This document shows positions 15,835 to 23,838 of a stretch of 64,000 bases of DNA, piece by piece. How positions within the stretch are numbered: position 1 is the stretch's first letter; every line of letters begins with the position of its first letter. A program made the position numbers and the translations under genes. The DNA is from Piscirickettsiaceae bacterium (GTDB lineage Bacteria; Pseudomonadota; Gammaproteobacteria; Nitrosococcales; Methylophagaceae). The notes under the pieces were generated by a model, which made no database searches, was not told the DNA's origin, and saw only the letters and a list, made by a program, of their open reading frames with translations. The stretch is from NCBI GenBank assembly GCA_024685975.1, contig JAIBDZ010000006.1, positions 34,410 to 98,409 on the forward strand. Reading direction: 5' to 3'.

Positions 15835-18240
15835 TTAAGCTATTTTATCTTCCATATCAGCAACAACTTTTGCCATTTCAACGACACTGTCTGGGTTTAC
15901 TGAAACAGTACTGACACCATGTTCTACTAAGAACTTAGTAATTTCTGGGAAGTCAGAAGGCGCTTGACCGCAAATACCGACATATTTACCGGCTTTTTTA
16001 CAAGCCGTAATCGCCATTTCAAGCATACGTAAAACAGCTTCATTACGTTCATCATAATGACCTAATAGACTTGAGTCTCGGTCAGCACCCAAAGTTAATT
16101 GGGTCAAATCATTAGAACCAATAGAGAAACCATCAACTAATTCAAGGAATTTATCTGCAAGAATGACATTAGCAGGAATTTCACACATGAGGTAAATCTG
16201 TAGGCCATTTTCGCCACGTTTTAAACCATGTGTTTCCATGAGTTCGATGACTTGTTGTGTTTCTTCAACTGTACGAGAGAATGGAATCATGATAACGATA
16301 TTATCTAAGCCCATTGTTTCACGTGCGAGTTTTAATGCTTCACATTCAAGTGCAAATGCTTGCCCAAAAGACTCACTTAAGTAACGTGTTGCTCCACGGA
16401 AACCTAACATTGGGTTTTCTTCCGTCGGCTCATAAATGCTACCGCCGACTAAGTTAGCATATTCGTTTGATTTAAAATCACTTAAACGAACAACGACTTT
16501 TTTCGGGTAGAAGGAGGCGGCAATAGTCGCAATTCCTTCAGCTAGCTTATGCATATAGAACGAGAGTGGATCTGAGTAACCAGCCATACGAGGAGAAATT
16601 TTATCCTGTACGTCTTTTGGTAAAGTATCAAATTCAATCAAAGCATTCGGATGAACACCGATACTATTATTGATAATGAATTCCATCCGAGCTAAACCGA
16701 CACCTGAGTTAGGCAAGTTGCTGGTTTTAAACGCCACTTCTGGATTAGCAAGGTTAAGCATAATACCAGTATGTTTTGGTGTTGGAATGCTATCGATATC
16801 AATCGTTTCGACGTGGTGAGGTAAGGCCCCTTTATAAACGGTACCAGTATCGCCTTCAGCACAACTAACTGTTACGATATCGCCAGTCTTAATAACATCA
16901 GTCGCATGATTTGTACTGACAATCGCGGCAATCCCTAATTCACGGGCAATAATCGCAGCATGACATGTTCGTCCACCACGGTTTGTCACGATAGCGCCAG
17001 CAATTTTCATTACCGGCTCCCAATCAGGGTCGGTAATGTCGGTGACAAGAATTTCACCTGGTTTTAATTCTGACATTTGTTCAGTGTTTAAAATAACACG
17101 GGCAGGGCCGCTAGCTACTTTACTACCAACACTTTTACCTTCGATTAATACTTCACCACGTTTTTCAAGCACATGGTTTTCAAGTGCGTTGTGTGACTTC
17201 ATTGATTCGACGGTTTCAGGTCGTGCCTGAACGACAAATAGTTCACCACTGTTACCATCTTTTGCCCACTCGATATCCATCGGCATAGGACGTCCTGCTT
17301 TTGCAGAATAGTGTTTTTCAATAGTGACGGCTGTTTTAGCTAAACTCAATACTTCTTCATCGCTAATACAGAATTGGTTTTGCATATCTTCTGGAACATC
17401 GATGTTTTCAACTGAGCCTGTAGAGCCTGATTGTGTTTCAGAGTAGATCATTCTCAACTGTTTACTACCAAGCTGATGCTTGATGATTGGTTGATGTTCA
17501 GTATCTAAAGCAGGTTTGAAAACATAGAATTCATCAGGGTTAACTGCACCTTGAACGACGTTTTCGCCTAGTCCCCAAGCACCAGTAATAAAGACGATAT
17601 CACGGAAGCCACTTTCAGTATCGATAGTGAACATGACACCCGAAGAAGCTTTATCAGAGCGAACCATTTTTTGAACAGCAATGGCCAATGCAACACTCAT
17701 GTGGTCGTAACCTTGATGGACTCGGTATGAGATCGCTCGGTTTGTAAATAGGGAAGCAAAAATTTGGCGGCAGCTAATCAATAAGTTATCGACACCAGTA
17801 ATATTGAGGTGTGATTCTTGTTGGCCAGCAAATGACGCGTCAGGTAAGTCTTCTGCAGTAGCTGAGCTACGAACAGCAACATCGACGTTGTTATCGTATT
17901 CTTCTTCTAGCTTTTTATACCCTTGAGCGATTTCTTCGACTATCGCATCTGGCATTGTAGCGTTGATAATCATCGAGCGGATAGCTTCACCTGTTTTAGC
18001 TAAGGCATGAGTATCATCAACGTTCAGGCCTTCTAAAGCTTGAGTGATAGGTTCGACTAAATTGTTGTGGTCTAGAAAGGCGCGATAGGCGGAAGCTGTA
18101 ATAGCAAAACCATTAGGAATATTGACACCTTGACGGCTCAACTCGCTATACATCTCACCTAAAGAAGCATTCTTACCGCCAACACTATCAACGTCACTAA
18201 TACTAATATCAGCGAAAAAGCGAATATAGTGATAGTTCAT
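15835..18240 (-). CDS. ppsA: Phosphoenolpyruvate synthase
   Basis: 801-residue pyruvate, water dikinase that makes PEP from pyruvate and ATP for gluconeogenesis. The N-terminal ATP-grasp domain starts with VGGKNASLGEM and contains VRSSATAEDLPDASFAGQQ. The central phosphohistidine domain has the catalytic His in GGRTCHAAIIARE. The C-terminal PEP/pyruvate-binding barrel ends with CGQAPSD near residue 765. The length is typical of PpsA (about 790-800). The start is the ATG giving MNYHYIRFFADIS. It is monocistronic and divergent from nirB. Confidence 0.97.
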   Translation of the reverse strand: MNYHYIRFFADISISDVDSVGGKNASLGEMYSELSRQGVNIPNGFAITASAYRAFLDHNNLVEPITQALEGLNVDDTHALAKTGEAIRSMIINATMPDAIVEEIAQGYKKLEEEYDNNVDVAVRSSATAEDLPDASFAGQQESHLNITGVDNLLISCRQIFASLFTNRAISYRVHQGYDHMSVALAIAVQKMVRSDKASSGVMFTIDTESGFRDIVFITGAWGLGENVVQGAVNPDEFYVFKPALDTEHQPIIKHQLGSKQLRMIYSETQSGSTGSVENIDVPEDMQNQFCISDEEVLSLAKTAVTIEKHYSAKAGRPMPMDIEWAKDGNSGELFVVQARPETVESMKSHNALENHVLEKRGEVLIEGKSVGSKVASGPARVILNTEQMSELKPGEILVTDITDPDWEPVMKIAGAIVTNRGGRTCHAAIIARELGIAAIVSTNHATDVIKTGDIVTVSCAEGDTGTVYKGALPHHVETIDIDSIPTPKHTGIMLNLANPEVAFKTSNLPNSGVGLARMEFIINNSIGVHPNALIEFDTLPKDVQDKISPRMAGYSDPLSFYMHKLAEGIATIAASFYPKKVVVRLSDFKSNEYANLVGGSIYEPTEENPMLGFRGATRYLSESFGQAFALECEALKLARETMGLDNIVIMIPFSRTVEETQQVIELMETHGLKRGENGLQIYLMCEIPANVILADKFLELVDGFSIGSNDLTQLTLGADRDSSLLGHYDERNEAVLRMLEMAITACKKAGKYVGICGQAPSDFPEITKFLVEHGVSTVSVNPDSVVEMAKVVADMEDKIA

Positions 18241-18424
18241 TCAATTACCTCAGATCAAAAAAATATGTTTGTGCGACGCATTAAAAGTATGTGTTCGATG
18301 TGTTAAAACAAATAGCGTAGACGTCAAAACATTTAACTAAACAGACAATTATATAATGCTTGCCATCATTATGGGAAGCATTCGCTAACAATATAGCTGT
18401 TTACTTAAGTCTTACCGTCATTTA

Positions 18425-18529
18425 TTAGGCATGCATTATGCCGTATACAACCAATGACAACCAAAATGCTGACATGCCAGCAATGATGGTAAAAAATTGG
18501 TCAATAATAAATTGTTCTAATTTCTTCAT
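18425..18529 (-). CDS. Possible 34-residue single-span membrane protein
   Basis: ATG at 18529 reads for 34 codons to TAA at 18425. The product begins with a charged segment (KKLEQFIIDQ), followed by a hydrophobic span (FFTIIAGMSAFWLSLVVYGI) and a short end (MHA). This is the shape of small inner-membrane subunits or regulators, for example the small subunits of oxidases. The ribosome-binding site is weak (AAAAGTGA just upstream). It lies between ppsA and nirB in the same direction as ppsA. No family is recognised; a chance open frame is possible. Confidence 0.4.
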   Translation of the reverse strand: MKKLEQFIIDQFFTIIAGMSAFWLSLVVYGIMHA

Positions 18530-18646
18530 TTCACTTTTATTACGGGGTCTGACAATTCAATACTTAATCAAACCTTACCAGTTATAAAGCCAATTTGCGA
18601 GACTTTTTGCACTAATTTTAACCATTTGTTAACAAAGTGATGATTG

Positions 18647-18656
18647 TGGTGCACCA
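18647..18656. promoter_or_regulatory. Palindrome TGGTGCACCA upstream of nirB
   Basis: A perfect 10-bp palindrome built from NtrC-type half sites (GGTGCA/TGCACC) about 14 bp before the better NtrC-like dyad. The spacing between its half sites does not match a complete NtrC site, so it may be an auxiliary or unrelated operator. Confidence 0.35.
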
Positions 18657-18669
18657 AATAAAATGATCT

Positions 18670-18686
18670 TGCACAAATAAGGTGCA
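18670..18686. promoter_or_regulatory. NtrC-like binding site upstream of nirB
   Basis: TGCACAAATAAGGTGCA fits the NtrC dyad pattern TGCACC-N5-GGTGCA with one mismatch (GCAC-N7-GTGC). It lies about 91-107 bp upstream of the start point predicted from the sigma-54 element, the usual distance for an enhancer-type activator. Similar dyads occur before the porin and nrtA. Confidence 0.65.
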
Positions 18687-18750
18687 ATAAGCACTGATAA
18701 AAACGCCAAAATGAAACTGATATTGTATAAATTCAAGCAGTTATTCAATT

Positions 18751-18767
18751 AGGCATGATGTGTGCTT
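18751..18767 (+). promoter_or_regulatory. nirB: Sigma-54-type promoter of nirB
   Basis: AGGCATGATGTGTGCTT has GG at 18752-18753 and GC at 18764-18765 with exactly ten bases between, matching the -24/-12 signature (GGCA at -24, TGC at -12). Transcription would start near 18777. The ATG at 18755 therefore lies inside the promoter and cannot be the nirB start. Confidence 0.65.
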
Positions 18768-18805
18768 TGTATGAAGCTTTAGCGTGGCTGTATCTGGAGT
18801 TTCAA

Positions 18806-21346
18806 GTGAGCAAAAAAGATGTGCTGGTGGTGGTGGGAAATGGCATGGTGGGGCAATACTTTCTTTCCCAATGTGCCAATAGTGAGCTGCATGACAGATA
18901 CGAGATTGTCACGTTCTGTGAGGAACCATTGTTCGCTTATGATCGCGTACATTTAAGTGAATATTTTACGGGTAAATCCGCGGAAGAATTGTCGTTAGTC
19001 GAAGCTGGCTTCTTTGAAGAAAACAATATGACCGTGCATTTAAACGACAGTGTTACCTCTATTGATAGAGAGTACAAAACAGTGCGATCTCGACAAGGCA
19101 TAACGGTGCAATATGACACATTAGTGCTGGCGACAGGATCAAGTGCTTTTATCCCACCTATTGCAGGCCATGATCGTAAAGATTGTATCGCCTACCGTAC
19201 TATTGCCGATCTTGATGACATGTTAGCAGCGGCTAAAACAGCCAAAGTCGGCACTGTCGTTGGCGGCGGACTATTAGGATTGGAAGCTTCAAAAGCTTTA
19301 AAAGAATTAGGATTAGAAACCCACGTTGTACAGTTTGCACCAAGATTAATGGCAGCCCAGTTAGATGAAACAGGGGCGGCATTATTAAAAAGTAAAATTG
19401 AAGCGATAGGCGTTACTGTACATACCAGTAAGAACACAACAGAAATAGTTGATGGTGAACAATGCCAACATAAAATGCTATTTGCTGATGGTGAAGCATT
19501 AGAAACAGATTTGATTATTTACTCGGCGGGTATTCGTCCTAGAGATGAGTTGGCCATGCAGTGTGGGTTAGAGATCGCTAATCGTGGCGGTGTAGTTATT
19601 GACAACCATTGCCAAACGTCTGATGAAAATATTTATGCTATCGGTGAATGTGCCTCATGGCAGAATCAAGTGTTTGGGTTAGTTGCGCCTGGTTATGCGA
19701 TGGCAAGAACCGTCATTGAACATATGTCGGGTAATCAATCATTGCCTTTCACAGGTGCTGATATGAGCACAAAGTTAAAACTGAATGGTGTTGATGTTGC
19801 CAGTATTGGTGATCCACATGCATCGACGCCAGGCGCGATTGTTTATGATTATCAAAATGGTCGAGAAGGTATTTATAAACGATTAGTTGTCAGCGAAGAT
19901 AATCAATATTTATTGGGGGCGGTTCTCGTTGGAGATGCAGATGATTATCCTACTTTATCGCAATATTATTTGAATGGTATTGCTCTGCCTAGCGAACCTG
20001 ATTCTTTGATATTGCCATCACGATCTGGTGAAGCTATTGGCCTTGGGCCTGATGCGTTGCCAATGACGGCACAAATTTGTTCTTGTTATGACGTTTCTAA
20101 GGGGGATATTTGCCAATCGATTGATAATGGCAATACATCACTTGCTGCTTTAAAGGCCGATACTGAAGCTGGAACGGGCTGTGGCGGGTGTGCGGCGTTA
20201 TTAAAATCAGTGTTGGACTGTGAATTAGAAAAAGCAGGGTTCGAAGTCAATACTGATATTTGTGAACACTTCCCTTATACCCGACAAGATTTATACAACA
20301 TCGTTATGGTGGAAGAAATCAAAACGTTTAATACCTTGATACATAAACATGGTCAAGGTCGTGGTTGTGAGATCTGTCGACAAGCAGTGGGGTCGATTTT
20401 GGCGTCACAATGGAACGAATATGTCCTGAAAAAAGAACACCTTAGTTTGCAAGATACCAATGATACGTTTTTGGCCAATATGCAAAAAGATGGCACGTAT
20501 TCTGTTGTACCAAGAATGGCTGGAGGGGAGGTCACGCCTGATGGGTTAATCGTGGTGGGGCAAGTTGCTAAAAAATATGGCTTGTATACCAAAGTTACGG
20601 GTGGCCAACGTGTTGATATGTTTGGCGCTAGGTTAGAACAACTGCCAGAGATATGGCGAATATTAATCGATGCCGGATTTGAGAGTGGTCATGCTTATGG
20701 TAAATCTTTACGGACAGTGAAATCCTGTGTGGGGAGTTCATGGTGTCGCTTTGGTGTGGATGATAGTGCTGGTCTCGCTGTTGAATTAGAAAACCGTTAT
20801 AAAGGATTGCGTGCGCCGCATAAGATTAAATTTGCGGTATCTGGTTGTACCCGAGAATGTGCCGAAGCCCAAAGTAAGGATATCGGTATTATCGCTGTCG
20901 AAGGCGGCTGGAATTTATATGTGTGCGGTAATGGCGGCATGAAACCACGCCATGGCGATTTATTTGCAACCAACTTAGATAAACAAACCTTAATTCAATA
21001 TATCGATCGCATTTTAACGTTTTATATACGGACAGCAGATCGTCTGCAAAGAACGTCTGTCTGGATGGAAAACATGGAAGGGGGATTAGAATATCTACGC
21101 TCTGTTGTTATCGACGATAAATTAGGCATAGGAGCACAATTAGAACAGCAAATGGCCGTAGTGATTGGGCATTATCAATGCGAGTGGAAAACGACGATTG
21201 AAGATGAAGATAAATTGAAACGTTTTCGTACTTTTGTGAATAGTGATAAAACCGATGAAAACGTCATTTTTGTAGAAGAAAGAGGGCAGGTTAGACCAGC
21301 AAATGAACAAGAAAAAGCAAAACTAACCCTTTTGGAGACAGCATAA
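18806..21346 (+). CDS. nirB: Assimilatory nitrite reductase [NAD(P)H], large subunit
   Basis: 846 residues from the GTG at 18806. The enzyme reduces nitrite to ammonium in the cytoplasm with siroheme. Domains in order: FAD/NAD(P)-binding oxidoreductase (VVVGNGMVGQYF at the N terminus, second Rossmann motif VGGGLLGLEASK); two BFD-like [2Fe-2S] modules (CSCYDVSKGDIC with GCGGC, then CEHF to GCEICRQAVG); and the sulfite/nitrite reductase part with the siroheme/[4Fe-4S] cysteines in SCVGSSWC and SGCTRECAEAQ. The GTG has GGAG 6 bases upstream and lies downstream of the predicted sigma-54 start point. A longer ATG start at 18755 exists but would overlap the promoter. It heads nirB-nirD-phzF-nasB-nasA. 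Confidence 0.95.
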   Translation: MSKKDVLVVVGNGMVGQYFLSQCANSELHDRYEIVTFCEEPLFAYDRVHLSEYFTGKSAEELSLVEAGFFEENNMTVHLNDSVTSIDREYKTVRSRQGITVQYDTLVLATGSSAFIPPIAGHDRKDCIAYRTIADLDDMLAAAKTAKVGTVVGGGLLGLEASKALKELGLETHVVQFAPRLMAAQLDETGAALLKSKIEAIGVTVHTSKNTTEIVDGEQCQHKMLFADGEALETDLIIYSAGIRPRDELAMQCGLEIANRGGVVIDNHCQTSDENIYAIGECASWQNQVFGLVAPGYAMARTVIEHMSGNQSLPFTGADMSTKLKLNGVDVASIGDPHASTPGAIVYDYQNGREGIYKRLVVSEDNQYLLGAVLVGDADDYPTLSQYYLNGIALPSEPDSLILPSRSGEAIGLGPDALPMTAQICSCYDVSKGDICQSIDNGNTSLAALKADTEAGTGCGGCAALLKSVLDCELEKAGFEVNTDICEHFPYTRQDLYNIVMVEEIKTFNTLIHKHGQGRGCEICRQAVGSILASQWNEYVLKKEHLSLQDTNDTFLANMQKDGTYSVVPRMAGGEVTPDGLIVVGQVAKKYGLYTKVTGGQRVDMFGARLEQLPEIWRILIDAGFESGHAYGKSLRTVKSCVGSSWCRFGVDDSAGLAVELENRYKGLRAPHKIKFAVSGCTRECAEAQSKDIGIIAVEGGWNLYVCGNGGMKPRHGDLFATNLDKQTLIQYIDRILTFYIRTADRLQRTSVWMENMEGGLEYLRSVVIDDKLGIGAQLEQQMAVVIGHYQCEWKTTIEDEDKLKRFRTFVNSDKTDENVIFVEERGQVRPANEQEKAKLTLLETA

Positions 21347-21684
21347 TGACGCATTGGGTTGATATTTGCGATAAAGCCGATCTGCAAGCTGATTCCGGTG
21401 TGTGCGCTCTAGTAGAAGATAAACATATTGCCATTTTTTATTTAGAGCAAGAGCAAAAACTGTTTGCCATCGACAATTACGATCCTTTTGGCAAGATATC
21501 GGTTTTGTCACGAGGTCTTATTGGCGACATTCAAGGTCAAGTCATGGTGTCCTCACCATTATATAAACATCACTTTAATTTAAGTACAGGACAATGTTTT
21601 GAAGATGATAGCGTTTCTCTTTGCACTTATGACGTACGCATCAATGGCGATCGCGTGGAATTAAATTTAAAGGGAGCATCATGA
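21346..21684 (+). CDS. nirD: Nitrite reductase small subunit
   Basis: 112-residue Rieske-like partner of NirB. It has the NirD fold pattern (EDKHIAIFYLEQEQKLFAIDNYDPFG, then GDIQGQVMVSSPLYKHHFNL). As in other NirD proteins, the Rieske Cys/His cluster ligands are not conserved (YKHHFN is kept but the CxH motif is absent). The ATG shares a base with the nirB stop (TAATG), so the two are translationally coupled. Confidence 0.93.
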   Translation: MTHWVDICDKADLQADSGVCALVEDKHIAIFYLEQEQKLFAIDNYDPFGKISVLSRGLIGDIQGQVMVSSPLYKHHFNLSTGQCFEDDSVSLCTYDVRINGDRVELNLKGAS

Positions 21685-22595
21685 TGGAGGTCAATTACTA
21701 TATTGCAGATGTGTTTACTAAGCAGACTTTCTCCGGGGCACAAATTGCTGTTTTCCCAGAAGCCGATGGCTTAAATGAACAACAAATGGCATTAATTGCT
21801 AATGAAATGAATTTATCTGAAACGGCATTTGTATTGAGCGCAACGCAAGATTCACATCAGCGCACAATGCGTGTTTTTTCACCGTTAGGGGAAATTGATT
21901 TCGCTGGTCATCCCATTATTGCAGCGGCCTACGTGTTAGCGGAATCGGGTGGAATCACATTAGAGGCCGGTAATACTTCATTAGTATTGAAACAAAAAAA
22001 TCATGATACAACGGTAAATATCACCAGTGATAAAGGGAAGGTCAGCTTCGTTCAGTTTACCAATCAAGTCGAGGCTGTTATTGACCGGTTTACGCCATCA
22101 GATAACGAGCTAGCGGAATGTCTATCACTTAAAGTGAATGAATTAGATAAGCGTCATTTCTCAGCGCGCTTAGTCTCTTGTGGTTTTCCTTATTTAATCA
22201 TACCAGTCTGGCAATATGAGTCAGTTAGGAAAGCCAAATTTAATTATGCTGCTTGGAGTCAATCGACGGCGCCACAAACTGCGGCACAAGAAATTATCTT
22301 ATTTGCGCCCAAATCTCCGTATCAAAACGCGGATTTTAATGTGAGATTACTTGGATCAAATATTGGTATCAGAGATGACCCACCTGTGGGATCTGCTATG
22401 CCTGCTTTTGCGAGCTATTTATGTTCTTTTGATTTTACCCAACAAGGAACACATGTTTTTTCTGTAGACCGAGGTGATGATAAATGTCGCCGGAGTGTCA
22501 TTAATATTGAAATGGATAATAAAGCACAAGGTCCACTGACATTACGGATCGGTGGTGAAGCAGTCATTGTCGCCAAGGGGACATTCTATTTATAG
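21681..22595 (+). CDS. PhzF-family isomerase/epimerase
   Basis: 304-residue protein of the PhzF/diaminopimelate-epimerase-like fold. It has the N-terminal block YYIADVFTKQTFSGAQIAVF, the conserved Glu region LSETAFVL, and the FSPLGEIDFAGHPIIAAAYVL motif with Asp/Gly/His typical of PhzF. A second lobe holds NVRLLGSNIGIRDDPPVGSA, aligning with the usual DPVTGSA loop. Its substrate cannot be told from sequence. It overlaps nirD by 4 bases and is followed closely by nasB, so it is embedded in the nitrate assimilation operon. It is not a known nitrate assimilation enzyme. Confidence 0.85.
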   Translation: MMEVNYYIADVFTKQTFSGAQIAVFPEADGLNEQQMALIANEMNLSETAFVLSATQDSHQRTMRVFSPLGEIDFAGHPIIAAAYVLAESGGITLEAGNTSLVLKQKNHDTTVNITSDKGKVSFVQFTNQVEAVIDRFTPSDNELAECLSLKVNELDKRHFSARLVSCGFPYLIIPVWQYESVRKAKFNYAAWSQSTAPQTAAQEIILFAPKSPYQNADFNVRLLGSNIGIRDDPPVGSAMPAFASYLCSFDFTQQGTHVFSVDRGDDKCRRSVINIEMDNKAQGPLTLRIGGEAVIVAKGTFYL

Positions 22596-22602
22596 CGACC
22601 AC

Positions 22603-23838
22603 ATGACAGAGATAAAACAAAAATTAGTGTTAATCGGCAATGGTATGGCTGGCATGCGAACCATTGATGAATTATTAAAAATCGCGCCTGAAAAATATGA
22701 TATTACCGTCTTTGGGAGCGAACCATATGGCAATTATAATCGCATCATGCTATCGCCAGTTCTAGCGGGTGATAAGACCATCAATGACATCATTATTCAC
22801 GATGAAAAATGGTATCGACAACATGACATCACTTTACATACGAATACAACAGTAACAGACATTGATCGTGTCAAAAAGAAGATTGTAACGGACACCGGTC
22901 TTATCATTGAGTATGACAAAGTGATTATGGCGACAGGATCAAACCCTTTTGTATTACCTATACCAGGACATGATTTGCCTGGGGTGGTGAGTTTCCGAGA
23001 TATTGCTGATGTCGAAATGATGATGACGACAGCAGAAACACGGCAACATGCTGTTGTGATTGGTGGTGGTTTATTAGGGTTAGAAGCGGCTAATGGACTC
23101 ATGTTGCAAGGTATGGACGTGACGGTTGTTCATTTAAGCGATACTTTAATGAATCAACAATTAGATAGTATTGCCTCAGGATTGATTCAACAAGCGTTAG
23201 AAGAAAAGGGACTGCATTTTCGAATGGCACATATGACAGAAGCCTTAATAGGCGATGAGCGTGTGCGTGCCGTACGCTTTAAAAATGGTGATGAAATTCC
23301 TGCCGATTTAGTTGTCATGGCGGTCGGGGTTAAACCCAATATTGCATTGGCTAAAGCCAGTGGTATCCAATGTGAAAAGGGAGTCTTAGTCGATGACACG
23401 ATGCAAACTTACAGCCCAGATATTTATGCCGTAGGGGAGTGTATTCAACATCGTCATCAAGTATTTGGTTTAGTGGCACCTTTATATGAACAAGCCAAAG
23501 TTTGTGCAAATCATCTTGCAGAATGGGGTATTGCCAGATATGTGACCAAAGTGACATCAACACAATTAAAAGTCACTGGCATTAAAGTATTTTCGACCGG
23601 TCATTTTAAGGGTAATGATGATAGCGAGATTATTAGCTATTTTGATCCCCAAAATGCTGTTTATAAAAAGCTTGTCATACAACAGCAAAAATTGGTTGGC
23701 GCAATTCTATCCGGCGAAACACAAGATGGGAACTGGTACTTTGATTTAATCAATGAGCAACAAGACATTACTCAATGGCGCGATAGATTAATTTTTGGTC
23801 GACAGTTTTGTGACGAAGGAACAGAGGCCACGGTATGA
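22603..23838 (+). CDS. nasB: NAD(P)H/FAD oxidoreductase, nitrate reductase electron-transfer subunit
   Basis: 411-residue flavoprotein of the NirB-N-terminal/rubredoxin-reductase type. It has the FAD Rossmann motif LVLIGNGMAGM, the ATG motif (VIMATGSNPFVLPIPG) and the NAD motif VIGGGLLGLEAANG, then FAD motif 2 (SPDIYAVGEC). It ends after the oxidoreductase and its C-terminal extension, without BFD or siroheme domains. Its probable role is to pass electrons from NADH to NasA. An in-frame start at 22552 exists inside phzF; the ATG at 22603, 7 bases after the phzF stop, gives the normal N terminus, but its RBS is weak. The stop overlaps the nasA start. Confidence 0.85.
   Translation: MTEIKQKLVLIGNGMAGMRTIDELLKIAPEKYDITVFGSEPYGNYNRIMLSPVLAGDKTINDIIIHDEKWYRQHDITLHTNTTVTDIDRVKKKIVTDTGLIIEYDKVIMATGSNPFVLPIPGHDLPGVVSFRDIADVEMMMTTAETRQHAVVIGGGLLGLEAANGLMLQGMDVTVVHLSDTLMNQQLDSIASGLIQQALEEKGLHFRMAHMTEALIGDERVRAVRFKNGDEIPADLVVMAVGVKPNIALAKASGIQCEKGVLVDDTMQTYSPDIYAVGECIQHRHQVFGLVAPLYEQAKVCANHLAEWGIARYVTKVTSTQLKVTGIKVFSTGHFKGNDDSEIISYFDPQNAVYKKLVIQQQKLVGAILSGETQDGNWYFDLINEQQDITQWRDRLIFGRQFCDEGTEATV

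Larger units (their letters stand above)
18241..18805. other. ppsA-nirB divergent regulatory region
   Basis: 565 bases without a long gene. The region carries the ppsA promoter (not located with confidence), a 34-codon open frame on the minus strand (18425-18529), a palindrome TGGTGCACCA (18647-18656), an NtrC-like dyad (18670-18686) and a sigma-54-type promoter for nirB (18751-18767). The rest is AT-rich with no clear signal. Confidence 0.7.

Noticed and set aside
18755-18805. Longer nirB start at ATG 18755
   Set aside because: It lies within the predicted -24/-12 promoter, and the extra 17 residues do not fit NirB; the GTG at 18806 has a good RBS.
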